The position numbers were made by a program, and so were the translations under genes. A model generated the notes under the pieces. It was given only the letters and a program-made list of their open reading frames with translations, did not search any database and was not told where the DNA came from. A stretch of 64,000 nucleotides of DNA, taken from contig NZ_PVZN01000014.1 of the NCBI RefSeq assembly GCF_003024385.1, forward strand, positions 1 through 64,000, given 5' to 3'. Position 1 is the stretch's first letter. Each line of letters begins with the position of its first letter. Of this stretch, positions 1 through 8,239 are shown piece after piece. The stretch is from Pseudomonas sp. BBP2017. Lineage in GTDB: Bacteria > Pseudomonadota > Gammaproteobacteria > Pseudomonadales > Pseudomonadaceae.

Positions 1-50
1 ACATACCCGATTCGCTGGAGTGTCTAACAAGACGTTCTGGCAACAGAATT

Positions 51-167
51 TCTTGACGACCATAGAGCATTGGAACCACCTGATCCCATCCCGAACTCAG
101 CAGTGAAACGATGCATCGCCGATGGTATTGTGGGGTTTCCCCATGTGAGAGTAGGTCATCGTCAAGA
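51..167 (+). rRNA. 5S ribosomal RNA
   Basis: The stretch contains the 5S core (GGAACCACCTGATCCCATCC, then GAACTCAGCAGTGAAAC and CGATGGTA) and ends with GAGAGTAGGTCATCGTCAAG, which pairs with CTTGACGAC at the 5' end to form helix I. The sequence is close to pseudomonad 5S rRNA as remembered. Exact ends are uncertain by one to three bases. Positions 1-50 are presumably the 23S-5S spacer of an rRNA operon whose remainder lies outside the window. No tRNA follows before the terminator. Confidence 0.96.
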
Positions 168-177
168 TTAAATTCCG

Positions 178-213
178 AAACCCCTATCTGCGTATGCAGG
201 TAGGGGTTTTGTC
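178..213 (+). terminator. rRNA operon terminator
   Basis: An 11-bp stem (181-191 with 196-206, one G-T wobble, loop GTAT) is flanked by AAA/TTT extensions and runs into TTTT. It sits immediately after the 5S gene, as expected for the intrinsic terminator of an rRNA operon. Confidence 0.9.
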
Positions 214-249
214 TTTGCTGGCCCCGCAACAGCGATAAACGTCAGACCC

Positions 250-274
250 AAAAAACCACCCCGTAGGGTGGTTT
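250..274 (-). terminator. queD terminator
   Basis: Perfect inverted repeat AAACCACCC / GGGTGGTTT (253-261 and 266-274, loop CGTA). On the minus strand it is followed by a run of six T, which makes it an intrinsic terminator 20 bases after the queD stop. It could also back up the rRNA terminator in the other direction. Confidence 0.85.
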
Positions 275-293
275 CATTACATCGAATGGCAGG

Positions 294-650
294 TCAGTCG
301 CCGTAATACTCGCAACCACTGGTGCAGGTCTCATGAATGCGCACTTTGGACAGTTCTGGCAGCAACGGTTTGACCTGGTCCCAGATCCATTTGGCGATCA
401 CTTCGCTGGTAGGGTTTTCCAGGCCAGGAATGTCGTTCAGGTAGTTGTGGTCCAGCTGTTCATACAGTGGCTTGAAGATCGCCTTGATCTCGGAAAAGTC
501 GCGAATCCAGCCAGTATGTGGGTCCAGTGGGCCGGTCAGGTGCAGGGCAACCTTGAACGAGTGACCGTGCAGGCGGCCGCACTTGTGCCCTTCAGGAACG
601 TGCGGCAGACGGTGTGCCGACTCGAAGGTGAATTCCTTGAAAATTTCCAC
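294..650 (-). CDS. queD: 6-carboxytetrahydropterin synthase QueD
   Basis: 118-residue member of the 6-pyruvoyl-tetrahydropterin synthase fold. It converts dihydroneopterin triphosphate to 6-carboxy-5,6,7,8-tetrahydropterin, the first committed step to preQ0 and queuosine in tRNA. Zinc ligands are visible as His13, His28 and His30 (LHGH), the catalytic Cys24 lies in KCGRLHGH, the Asp-His pair in QLDHNYLND is at about 67-68, and the C-terminal ETCTSGCEY motif is present. The length is that of the short bacterial QueD family. The start is GTG at 650, with a weak GAG six bases upstream. It is transcribed alone and closed by the hairpin at 250-274. Other que genes are not in the window. Confidence 0.95.
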   Translation of the reverse strand: MEIFKEFTFESAHRLPHVPEGHKCGRLHGHSFKVALHLTGPLDPHTGWIRDFSEIKAIFKPLYEQLDHNYLNDIPGLENPTSEVIAKWIWDQVKPLLPELSKVRIHETCTSGCEYYGD

Positions 651-702
651 GATATCTCAACTCTGAAAGCCAATGCTGGTAAGCAGTTTACCAGTATGAC
701 CG

Positions 703-1782
703 TTACAGCGGTTGCAGTTGCGCGTGCAGCCTGCCGGTTTCTATCAGTTCAAGCAGCTCGTCGCCCAAACGCCGGCTTTCGGATATTGCCTTGTGCCAGT
801 AACGCTGGCGGCTGCCCGCATCCCCCATGAAACGCTTGAAGTCGCTACGGTCTGGCAACTTGCCGTAAGGCAGGCTCGCCAGGTACTGAGGCGAAGGCGC
901 CAGCAGCAGGACGTTTCGCAAGCGTTGGGCATCGCCACGCCGCCAGGGCAGGGCTTTGTCGAACCAGCCAGGGATCACCTTATCGGTAAAGTGCGGATAG
1001 AGAATGATGTCGTCGCCCTGGTAAGGCAGGTCCAGATGGTAGTCGAGCAGGCCGCCATCGCGGTAAGTGCCCGGACCAACACCGGGAATATCGCGAACGC
1101 CCTGCATCACCATCGGAATTGAACCAGAAGCCAGCAGGGCATGACGTAGGTTGGTCACATCCAGCGGCAGGCAACGTGAAGGAAAGTCGCTCAGGGGCTG
1201 CAACGGCGGGTTGCTGCGGGCATCGTGCAGGATAATCCGCTCAAAGTGGCGGGCCAGCCGGGGGCGACCGATCAGGTTGTCGGCGATCACCGAAGACAGG
1301 CCCGCTCCCAAGCGTGCGCGATGATCATGTGCCAGCAATCCATGGCTTTTCACCAGCATGACGTTAAGGCGGTAATCGGGGCTCTCGAGGATCTGCGCGT
1401 CACGCCCTTGTAACAGTTCATCAAGCATGCACTGGCAGCTACGGCTGACCTCGGCCTGGGTGACGCCTTTGGCGAAGTCCTGCTCGGTGTAAAGCTGTCC
1501 GAGGCGCTGTAACGCCTGAGTCGGGTTGGGCAGGCAGGCACTGGCAAAGCGCCAGGAGCCGATGGATGCGCCGATCAACGCCCGCTCACGGGGTGCGCTA
1601 GGCAACCAGTGGCCGAACAACGCCAAGTCCAGGCCCTGTATGCCGAGGGCCTTGGGACCGCCTGCAGCGCCTGGCAGCACACCCACATCGGCAGCCTGCA
1701 ACCCGTGTTCGCGGATGCGCTGTAAGGCTCCACTACCGGCCTTGAGCGTCAGAGCCGGGTACTTGATATGGATTGCGCTCAT
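703..1782 (-). CDS. patatin-like phospholipase family protein
   Basis: 359-residue predicted serine hydrolase of the patatin type. The nucleophile serine sits in GASIGSW (a G-x-S-x-G variant) and the dyad aspartate in YRDGGLLDYH, the DGG/A box of patatins. No signal peptide or membrane segment is seen, so a cytosolic or membrane-peripheral lipid acyl hydrolase is likely; the substrate is unknown. The reading frame extends to a TTG at 1809, but the ATG at 1782 has GAGG seven bases upstream and is chosen. It lies downstream of nothing on its own strand and is divergent from the PepSY operon, with about 160 bases between the starts. The gene order queD-patatin-PepSY-two-component recalls the P. 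aeruginosa PA2660s region. Confidence 0.8.
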   Translation of the reverse strand: MSAIHIKYPALTLKAGSGALQRIREHGLQAADVGVLPGAAGGPKALGIQGLDLALFGHWLPSAPRERALIGASIGSWRFASACLPNPTQALQRLGQLYTEQDFAKGVTQAEVSRSCQCMLDELLQGRDAQILESPDYRLNVMLVKSHGLLAHDHRARLGAGLSSVIADNLIGRPRLARHFERIILHDARSNPPLQPLSDFPSRCLPLDVTNLRHALLASGSIPMVMQGVRDIPGVGPGTYRDGGLLDYHLDLPYQGDDIILYPHFTDKVIPGWFDKALPWRRGDAQRLRNVLLLAPSPQYLASLPYGKLPDRSDFKRFMGDAGSRQRYWHKAISESRRLGDELLELIETGRLHAQLQPL

Positions 1783-1941
1783 ACGGGCCTCGTTGTCTGG
1801 AGCCGGCAATTATAAAGAACAGCGGTCCAGTTGTGGGGCAGGGGTGCGCTATCATGTCGCCAGTTGTTTTCAGCTTCAATTAAGTTCGGGTGGTTAATCT
1901 AGGCCCCGTAGAAACATTATTGATCTCAACGGAGAGACACC

Positions 1942-2250
1942 ATGAAAACTCTGACTGCCCTGTTCGTGACCGCTGCACTTGCCCTGAGCGCCAATGTCGC
2001 ACTAGCCAAAGACATCCCTATGCATGAAGTAACCAAGCTGGTTCAGGACAAGACCATCATGTCCCTGGACGACTTGAATGCCAAAGCGCTGGTCAAGCAT
2101 CCGGGGGCCACGATCAAAGAGTCCGAGCTTGAAGATGTCTATGGCCGCCTTGTCTACAAGATTGACCTGCACGATGCCCAGAACGTCGAATGGGACGTGG
2201 ACCTGGACGCCAAGACCGGTGAGATCCTCAAGGACATCCAGGACAAATAA
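1942..2250 (+). CDS. PepSY domain periplasmic protein (first of two)
   Basis: 102 residues with a clear Sec signal peptide (MKTLTALFVTAALALSANVALA, cut after ALA) and one PepSY-like domain. The fold shows in the repeat logic 'hPGAxIxExELEDxxGRLVYKIDL...VEWDVDLDAKTGEIL'. GGAGAG precedes the ATG by eight bases. The stop overlaps the next start by one base, so it is translationally coupled to the second PepSY gene, the response regulator and the kinase. PepSY proteins in this arrangement usually act as periplasmic partners or targets of the sensor kinase. This is a family-based inference; ligand and mechanism are unknown. By order this resembles bqsP of the P. aeruginosa bqsPQRST operon. Confidence 0.85.
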   Translation: MKTLTALFVTAALALSANVALAKDIPMHEVTKLVQDKTIMSLDDLNAKALVKHPGATIKESELEDVYGRLVYKIDLHDAQNVEWDVDLDAKTGEILKDIQDK

Positions 2251-2564
2251 TGAGCGTTTACACGCGAACAGCACAGACCGTTCTCGTTGCGCTGTTGGCA
2301 CTTTGTTCGCTGGCATCGGCCCGTGACCTTGATCAGGACGAAGCCCTGCAGCTACGACAGCAGGGCGTAATCCTGCCGCTGGAGCAGTTGCTCGATGACG
2401 CCCTGGGACGCTATCCCGGGGCGAAGTTGCTGGAGGCGGAGCTGGAGCACAAGCACGGTCGTTACGAGTACGAAGTCGAGTTGCTGACCCCAGAAGGCGT
2501 AGTGCGCGAGATCAAACTCGATGCATCCAATGGAACGTTGCTCAAAGACGAGGAAGATGACTGA
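2250..2564 (+). CDS. PepSY domain periplasmic protein (second of two)
   Basis: 104 residues with a signal peptide ending near ASA (after about residue 24) and a PepSY domain closely parallel to the previous gene: 'YPGAKLLEAELEHKHGRYEYEVELLTPEGVVREIKLDASNGTLL'. It starts within the stop of the first PepSY gene and ends in the start of the response regulator (TGATG, one-base overlap). The two are tandem paralogues, fairly diverged. The C-terminus is acidic (DEEDD), consistent with cation contact, but that is only suggestive. Confidence 0.82.
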   Translation: MSVYTRTAQTVLVALLALCSLASARDLDQDEALQLRQQGVILPLEQLLDDALGRYPGAKLLEAELEHKHGRYEYEVELLTPEGVVREIKLDASNGTLLKDEEDD

Positions 2565-3232
2565 TGCGCCTGTTACTGGTCGAAGACAACGTCCCGTTGG
2601 CGGACGAATTGACGCAAGGTCTGCAGCGCCAGGGTTATGCGGTCGACTGGCTGGCTGATGGCCGTGACGCGGTCTATCAGGGTAGCAGCGAACCCTATGA
2701 CCTGATCATTCTCGACCTCGGCTTGCCCGGGTTGTCAGGGCTTGAAGTACTGGCCCAGTGGCGTGCCAGTGGCTTGGCCACGCCTGTGCTGATTCTGACT
2801 GCGCGCAGCTCCTGGGCGGAGCGCATCGAGGGGCTGAAGGCCGGCGCCGACGACTACCTGAGCAAACCCTTTCACCCGCAAGAGCTGATGTTGCGTGTAC
2901 AGTCGTTGCTGCGTCGCGCCCGCGGCCTGGCCAATCAGCCAACCCTTGAGGCGGCCGGTCTACAGCTGGATGAAGGACGCCAGTGCGTGACCCGTGACGG
3001 CGTCGATATCCAGCTAACTGCTGCAGAGTTTCGCCTGTTGCGCTACTTCATGTTGCACCCGCAGCAGATTCTGTCGAAGAGTCATCTGGCTGAACACCTT
3101 TATGACGGTGAGACCGAGCGCGACTCTAATGTGCTGGAAGTCCATGTCAATCACCTGCGCCGCAAGCTCGGCCGCAGCGTCATCGAGACGCGCCGCGGGC
3201 AAGGTTACCGCTATGCCGGGAGTGCCGAGTGA
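2564..3232 (+). CDS. OmpR-family response regulator (BqsR/CarR-like)
   Basis: 222 residues. The receiver domain at about 1-115 has the acidic pair in VEDN, phospho-acceptor Asp in LIILDLGLPG, the Thr in LILTAR and Lys in LSKPFHPQEL. The C-terminal OmpR/PhoB winged helix (about 125-220) ends in the canonical VNHLRRKLG...ETRRGQGYRY. It overlaps the kinase start by four bases (GTGA). Within the operon PepSY-PepSY-RR-HK it matches the layout remembered for bqsPQRS (PA2659-PA2656), a system linked to Fe(II) and calcium in P. aeruginosa. That homology is inferred from order and family, not from an alignment. Confidence 0.9.
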   Translation: MRLLLVEDNVPLADELTQGLQRQGYAVDWLADGRDAVYQGSSEPYDLIILDLGLPGLSGLEVLAQWRASGLATPVLILTARSSWAERIEGLKAGADDYLSKPFHPQELMLRVQSLLRRARGLANQPTLEAAGLQLDEGRQCVTRDGVDIQLTAAEFRLLRYFMLHPQQILSKSHLAEHLYDGETERDSNVLEVHVNHLRRKLGRSVIETRRGQGYRYAGSAE

Positions 3233-4545
3233 AGTCGATCCAGGCACGATTGAGTCTTGGCCTGATTGCGGTACTGGTGCTGGTAGGTCTGGCCCTGGCG
3301 CAGCTGAGTCTGTGGTTGTTCGAAGTAGGCTTGCAGCGCTATCTGGAGACAGGTCTGCGCAAGGAAAGCGAGAACCTGCTGGTTGCGTTGGTGCGTGGAC
3401 AGTCGGGTCTGGAGCTGGATGAGCGGCGGCTTTCCTCGGCTTACCAGCGGCCGTTCTCCGGCTATTACTTCCGCATCGATTTCGACGGTGGTAGCTGGCG
3501 TTCTCGCTCACTTTGGGACCTGGACATGCCTGCACCGGCCAGTAGCGGCCTGCACACCGATCTGCAGCTCGGCCCAGAGAACCAGCAGTTACTGGTGTTG
3601 CGCAGCGATTACCGGCGCTTTGGCCAGCCAATTTCGATCAGTGTCGCCCAGGATTACACGCCAGTGCGCGATCAGTTTCGCCGTATGCAGCAGATCGGCC
3701 TGGGGCTGGGCCTGGTCGCCCTGATACTGGTGCTGGTGCTGCAACGCATCACCGTCACCCGTTCATTGCGCCCGCTTGAGCGCGTGCGTGGACAGATCGC
3801 GCAGTTGCAACAAGGCAAGCGCTCGCAACTCGACACCCAGGTGCCTAGCGAGCTTGAGCCCCTGGTCGCGCAGATCAACCACCTGTTGGCTCATACCGAA
3901 GACAGCTTGCGCCGCTCGCGCAATGCCTTGGGCAACCTCGGGCACGCACTGAAGACGCCGTTGGCGGTGCTGCTGAGTCTGGCGTCCAGCGAACAACTGA
4001 AGGATGTACCGCAGGTGCGCGTACAACTGCGCGAGCAGCTGCAACAGATCCAGCAACGTCTGAGTCGTGAGCTCAACCGTGCCCGGCTGGCTGGCGATGC
4101 CTTGCCCGGTGCGCAGTTCGACTGTGATGCCGAGCTGCCCGGGTTGCTTTCGACTCTAGGCATGATCCATGGTGAAGGCTTGGAACTCAGCCAGCGAGTG
4201 CCGCCCGGTCTGCTGCTGCCCTGGGACCGGGAAGACCTGCTCGAACTGCTCGGCAATCTGCTGGACAACGCCTGCAAATGGGCTGACAGCGAAGTGCAGT
4301 TGACTATCGAAGAGCAGCCCGAGCGCTATCTGCTGGTTATTGAAGACGATGGGCCGGGTATTCCTGAATCTGATCGCCAGCAAGTGCTCGAACGCGGTAC
4401 CCGACTGGATGAGCAGGTCGATGGGCATGGCTTGGGATTGGGCATCGTGCGGGACATCGTCGAAGTCTGGGGCGGGCAGTTGACACTGCAAGATAGCCCC
4501 CTTGGTGGATTGCGAGTCAGTATCGCGTTGCCACGCAGGGCTTGA
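3229..4545 (+). CDS. sensor histidine kinase (BqsS/CarS-like)
   Basis: 438 residues starting at GTG. TM1 spans about residues 8-30, followed by a periplasmic domain to about 155, TM2 about 156-175 and HAMP up to about 225. The H-box is GNLGHALKTPLAV, the N-box LLGNLLDNACKWA, G1 box EDDGPGIPESDR and G2 box GHGLGLGIV, so it is catalytically complete. As read, the periplasmic segment contains no RExxE, the motif reported for Fe(II) binding by BqsS of P. aeruginosa, so the signal may differ. It is the last gene of the PepSY operon; the following binding protein has its own upstream region of about 100 bases. Confidence 0.9.
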   Translation: MKSIQARLSLGLIAVLVLVGLALAQLSLWLFEVGLQRYLETGLRKESENLLVALVRGQSGLELDERRLSSAYQRPFSGYYFRIDFDGGSWRSRSLWDLDMPAPASSGLHTDLQLGPENQQLLVLRSDYRRFGQPISISVAQDYTPVRDQFRRMQQIGLGLGLVALILVLVLQRITVTRSLRPLERVRGQIAQLQQGKRSQLDTQVPSELEPLVAQINHLLAHTEDSLRRSRNALGNLGHALKTPLAVLLSLASSEQLKDVPQVRVQLREQLQQIQQRLSRELNRARLAGDALPGAQFDCDAELPGLLSTLGMIHGEGLELSQRVPPGLLLPWDREDLLELLGNLLDNACKWADSEVQLTIEEQPERYLLVIEDDGPGIPESDRQQVLERGTRLDEQVDGHGLGLGIVRDIVEVWGGQLTLQDSPLGGLRVSIALPRRA

Positions 4546-4652
4546 TGCGGACACGCAAATTGGCCATTACGATCTCTTTTTGGCCAATCACACACTGTGA
4601 TCCGCTAAAACCCTCAGCAAGAATCAGGAGGCCAAACTCGGGGGAATAATCC

Positions 4653-5753
4653 ATGGCCACACTGAAACGTATGCTTGCTGTCGGCGTTGGCGCACTGTCG
4701 CTGTTGGCCGGCGCCGTGCACGCTGAAGTACGAGAGTTGAGGGTGTACAACTGGGCGGACTATATCTTGCCATCCGTACCCAAGGATTTTGCCGCGCAGT
4801 CCGGCATCAAAGTCACCTGGGATACCTTCGACACCAACGAATCACTGGAGGCCAAGTTGCTCACCGGCAACTCGGGGTATGACCTGGTGGTGCCTTCGAA
4901 CCAGTTTCTCGATACCCAGATCAAGGCCGGTGTTTTTCAGAAACTGGACAAGAGCAAGTTGCCCAACTGGCGCCATCAAGACCCGGTGTTGCTCAAGCTG
5001 CTCGACAGCAACGACCCGGGCAACCAGTACGGTGTGCCCTACATGTACGGTACGGTGTTGATCGGCTTCAACCCGGCCAAGGTCAAGGCAGCGCTGGGGG
5101 ATCAGGCGCCGGTGGACAGTTGGGATCTGGTGTTCAAGCCCGAGAACATGGAGAAGCTCAAGTCCTGCGGCGTGGCCATGCTCGACTCGCCTTCGGAGAT
5201 CCTGCCGCTGGCCTTGCACTACCTTGGCCTGGATCCCAACAGCCAGAACCCAGACGACTACGAAAAAGCCAAGGCCTTGATGTTGAAGGTTCGCCCTTAT
5301 GTCACCTACTTCAACTCCGCGAAATACATGACCGATATCGCCAACGGTGACATCTGTGTCGCCATCGGCTATTCCGGTAGCTTTTATCAGTTCGGCAACC
5401 GTGCCAAGGAGGCGGGTAACGGTGTGGTGGTTGACTGGCGATTGCCCAAAGAGGGTGCGCCCATCTGGTTCGACACCTTTGCGATTCCGAAAAGCGCGAA
5501 GAACGTCGCCGAAGCCCATGAGTTTCTCAACAACCTGATGGACCCTAAGGTCATCGCCCCTATCAGTGATTTTCTCGGTTATCCCAATGCCAACAAGGAT
5601 TCGTTAGCGCTGATCAATCCGGAAATTACCGGCAACCCGAACCTGACCCCTACCCAGGAAGCGCTGGCCAAGCTTTATGTGGTGCAACCGCTGCCGCAGA
5701 AGCTGGAGCGCGTGCGTACCCGGGTCTGGACCAGCATCAAGTCGGATAAGTAA
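4653..5753 (+). CDS. polyamine ABC transporter substrate-binding protein (PotF/SpuD type)
   Basis: 366 residues with a signal peptide ending at VHA (about residue 24). The polyamine-binding signature is plain: LRVYNWADYILPSVPKDF, TWDTFDTNESLEAKLLTG and YDLVVPSN near the N-terminus. Later come GNQYGVPYMYGTVLIGF, YSGSFYQFGNRA and DTFAIPKSAKN. These are the putrescine/spermidine-pocket regions of PotF and SpuD/E. No ATPase or permease genes flank it, so it either serves a distant potGHI-like complex or signals to a chemoreceptor. A polyamine-type chemoreceptor gene lies 6 kb away. GGGGGAATAATCC precedes the ATG. A strong terminator follows. Confidence 0.9.
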   Translation: MATLKRMLAVGVGALSLLAGAVHAEVRELRVYNWADYILPSVPKDFAAQSGIKVTWDTFDTNESLEAKLLTGNSGYDLVVPSNQFLDTQIKAGVFQKLDKSKLPNWRHQDPVLLKLLDSNDPGNQYGVPYMYGTVLIGFNPAKVKAALGDQAPVDSWDLVFKPENMEKLKSCGVAMLDSPSEILPLALHYLGLDPNSQNPDDYEKAKALMLKVRPYVTYFNSAKYMTDIANGDICVAIGYSGSFYQFGNRAKEAGNGVVVDWRLPKEGAPIWFDTFAIPKSAKNVAEAHEFLNNLMDPKVIAPISDFLGYPNANKDSLALINPEITGNPNLTPTQEALAKLYVVQPLPQKLERVRTRVWTSIKSDK

Positions 5754-5765
5754 GTGTTACGCGGT

Positions 5766-5796
5766 GGCGGCGCATCGGCATTGCGCCGCCGGTTTT
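5766..5796 (+). terminator. terminator after the polyamine-binding protein
   Basis: A 9-bp stem GGCGGCGCA / TGCGCCGCC (5766-5774 with 5782-5790, loop TCGGCAT) leads into GGTTTT. It lies between the convergent ends of the binding protein and the AEC transporter, so it may work for the plus strand mainly. Confidence 0.8.
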
Positions 5797-5806
5797 GCAG
5801 GCGGAC

Positions 5807-6724
5807 TCAGGTCAGGGTCAGGCTCAGCATCACCGGCAGCGTCAGCGCTGCCAAAAGGGTCTGCAGGGCTATAATGTTGGCCATCAGCGGTGCATTGCCG
5901 CCCATTTGCCGGGCCATTACATAAGACGACGAAGCGGTCGGCAGGGCCTGGAACAAAACGGCCACGATTGCCGCCTGGCCGCTGAGTCCGAGTATTCGAC
6001 AGACCCCGTATGTCGTCAGTGGCAGTATTACGAACTTGAATAGCGAGGCTGCCAGCAGTGGACGCGGGCCCAGCCCCTGAGCACTGCTACCCAGCGCGGC
6101 GCCGACGCAGAGCAGGCCTAACGGCAAGGCTGCCTGACCGAGCGCTTTCACGGTCGGTTCGATTCCCGCTGGCAGCCCTACCCCCGTGGTGCGCAGGGCA
6201 ATACCGATTGCGCAGCCAACGATCAGTGGATTGCTGCAAATCGCCTTGATTACAGTAGCGGCCGAACTGCGCGTACCGCCGTAGCGGGCAAAGACCATGA
6301 CGCACAGCACATTCACTGTGGGGACGATGGCCGCATTGGCCACGGCAGCCAGGGCGATCCCGCCAGTGCCATAAATCCCGGCGGCCAGCGTCGCGCCAAT
6401 GTAGTTGTTGAAGCGTATGCCGCCCTGGAACACTGAGGTGAAAGTGGCGCCATCACTGGCGACTGCGCCCCTGCACAGTACCAGCAAGGTGGCGCCAATC
6501 AGCGTCGAGAGCAGCAACACAGCAACCATGTCGAACACCGGCAGGCCGGTAAGGTCGGCTGTCGCCAGACCATGCATGAACAGGGCAGGGAGCAATACGA
6601 AGTAGCTCAGGCGCTCGGCTGCTGGCCAGAAGCTCTCACCAAGAAATCCCTGGATCCGCAGCCAGCGGCCCAGCGCAATCAGCAGGGCGATGGGGACAAT
6701 GGTGGCAAGGATCACGTTCAGCAT
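5807..6724 (-). CDS. AEC family transporter
   Basis: 305 residues with about ten hydrophobic segments, matching the auxin-efflux-carrier (AEC) family of bacterial secondary transporters. The N-terminal MLNVILATIVPIALLIALG and the conserved LSYFVLLPALF helix are typical. Helix-breaking GxGL/NPL stretches in the middle (ICSNPLIVGCAIG) and the C-terminal ALPTASSSYVMARQMGG are the family's crossover motif. Bacterial members move malate, malonate or amino acids; the substrate cannot be told here. Single gene, convergent with the polyamine-binding protein. The next 110 bases towards the LysR remnant hold no gene. Confidence 0.88.
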   Translation of the reverse strand: MLNVILATIVPIALLIALGRWLRIQGFLGESFWPAAERLSYFVLLPALFMHGLATADLTGLPVFDMVAVLLLSTLIGATLLVLCRGAVASDGATFTSVFQGGIRFNNYIGATLAAGIYGTGGIALAAVANAAIVPTVNVLCVMVFARYGGTRSSAATVIKAICSNPLIVGCAIGIALRTTGVGLPAGIEPTVKALGQAALPLGLLCVGAALGSSAQGLGPRPLLAASLFKFVILPLTTYGVCRILGLSGQAAIVAVLFQALPTASSSYVMARQMGGNAPLMANIIALQTLLAALTLPVMLSLTLT

Positions 6725-6834
6725 CAGGCGATTTCTCTGTCAGTTGGTACTTCCTGATAGAAGTCGACATCAGGCTGGCCTGTGGCATTGAAAGAAAAAA
6801 ACGCTGAATTCTCAATCCACCGTTGAGGAAAACT

Positions 6835-7324
6835 TCATGATTGGCCCAGAGTGGCTTTCAGCACTGCGCTCAGGTGGCGCCGACGGCTGCTAGTATGTTC
6901 GAGCAAGCCGACATAGCGAACGCGCTGGGAATGGCTGGCTGGCGAGTAATTCCCTCAGGTTTGCACCGGCAAAGTCCGGTCCGGCAACGGCCCAGAAACG
7001 GTTCTGGTAGAGCGGGGTGAAGTCCAGGTTGGCCGGGTAGGGTGGTACAGGTTCGGTGGTGATGGCGGCATCCAGTTCACCGTCCGCGACACGTCGGGCA
7101 AGCTCGGCGGACATGCCCTCGGCGCGCTCGACCGCCAGGTGCCCGGCTTCGGTCAGGCTGACCTGGCGTCGGCTACGGTCGAACAGGCTTACCCGCAGCT
7201 CTTGCTCCAGGCTGCGGATATGCAGACTGACCGCCGAGGGCGTCAGGCTCAGGACGTCGGCAGCACGGGCGAAAGTGCCGTGGCGAGCGATGGTGACCAG
7301 GGTGCGCAGGGCTTTGAGCGACAA
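6835..7324 (-). pseudogene. LysR-family regulator, deleted remnant
   Basis: The first about 68 residues are a good LysR helix-turn-helix (LRTLVTIARHGTFARAADVL, SAVSLHIRSLEQELRVSLFD). The reading then jumps straight to EGMSAELARRVADGELDAAI, skipping the linker and the start of the effector domain. It continues to LRELLASQPF and stops 12 residues later at 6890. In the next frame the sequence goes on as QRVRYVGLLEH, then TSSRRRHLSAVLKATLGQS and a stop at 6835, a typical LysR C-terminus. So about 30-50 residues and roughly 100 more are missing in two deletions, the second shifting frame. No in-frame ATG exists at the 5' end (TTG only). It lies 48 bases after the OpuA-type permease and was probably its regulator. 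Confidence 0.88.
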
Positions 7325-7372
7325 ACGCAGGCTCCGATTGTGCTGGGGAGTGGAGGCTCATCATGGCGTCGA

Positions 7373-8239
7373 TCAACGTTGATTGAAAGCACCAGACTTC
7401 GGCTGGCCGTAGGCCTGGGTAATCCGGTCGATCACCATCGCCAGGGCGACTATCGCCAACCCGGCTTCTACGCCCTTGCCGACATTCAATGTCTGAATCC
7501 CTGCCAGCACATCTTCACCCAGGCCGCGCGCACCGATCATCGAGGCGACCACGACCATCGACAGGGCCATCATTACCGATTGATTGAGCCCGGCCATGAT
7601 GCTCGGCATGGCCAGTGGCAGCATGACTCGCCGCAGGCGTTGCCAGCGCCCGGCACCCAGCCCTTGCGCAGCCTGAGTCAGCGACGGGTCGATCTGTGAT
7701 AACCCCAGTTCGGTCAGGCGGATCAGCGGTGGCAGCGCGTAGATCAAGGTGGCGAATATCGCCGGGACCTTGCCCAGACCAAACAGCATCAGCACCGGGA
7801 TCAGGTAGACGAAGCTGGGCAGGGTCTGCATGACATCAAGTACCGGCAACAGCAATTGGCGTGCCCGTGGCCGGCTGGCCAGCAATACACCGATTGGCAC
7901 ACCGATCAGGATACACAGACCGGTACTTACCAGCACCAGCGCGCAGGTTTGCAGGAGTTTGTCCCACAGGCCGATCACCCCGATCAGGAACAACAGGCTG
8001 GTCAGCACCAGCGCCCGGATCACGCTGCGACTGGCATGCCAGGTGAGCAGTGCGACAACCAACAGCAATAGCCACCAAGGTGTCGCACGCAACAGGTTTT
8101 CCAGACCGACCAGCAATTGCAGCAGGCCTTCGGAGACGCTGCGCAATTGGTCGCCGTAAGCCAACACCAGCCAGTCGACGAAACGGTTGACGCTGTCGGC
8201 GAAGGAGAAGTGCAGGGTTTCCGGAAAGCCTCCACTCAC
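7373..8239 (-). CDS. glycine betaine/choline-type ABC transporter permease (ProW/ChoW family)
   Basis: 288 residues with seven or so membrane spans. The N-terminal stretch FVDWLVLAYGDQLRSVSEGL is the extension seen in ProW-like permeases. The EAA-type cytoplasmic loop that docks on the ATPase is QAAQGLGAGRWQRLRRVMLP. The motif PSIMAGLNQSVMMALSMVV is characteristic of quaternary-amine permeases. The start overlaps the binding-protein stop by four bases (ATGA), so the two are co-translated. No gene for the ATP-binding subunit follows; instead comes the LysR remnant. The transporter may borrow an ATPase from another choline/betaine system, or be crippled. Confidence 0.88.
   Translation of the reverse strand: MSGGFPETLHFSFADSVNRFVDWLVLAYGDQLRSVSEGLLQLLVGLENLLRATPWWLLLLVVALLTWHASRSVIRALVLTSLLFLIGVIGLWDKLLQTCALVLVSTGLCILIGVPIGVLLASRPRARQLLLPVLDVMQTLPSFVYLIPVLMLFGLGKVPAIFATLIYALPPLIRLTELGLSQIDPSLTQAAQGLGAGRWQRLRRVMLPLAMPSIMAGLNQSVMMALSMVVVASMIGARGLGEDVLAGIQTLNVGKGVEAGLAIVALAMVIDRITQAYGQPKSGAFNQR

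Noticed and set aside
168..293. tRNA following the 5S gene
   Set aside because: The 125-base gap holds two terminators and no cloverleaf; queD follows directly.
4546..4652. Repeat TTGGCC...TTTTTGGCC upstream of the polyamine-binding protein as a sigma-54 promoter
   Set aside because: Lacks the GG-N10-GC spacing; only a short direct repeat remains.
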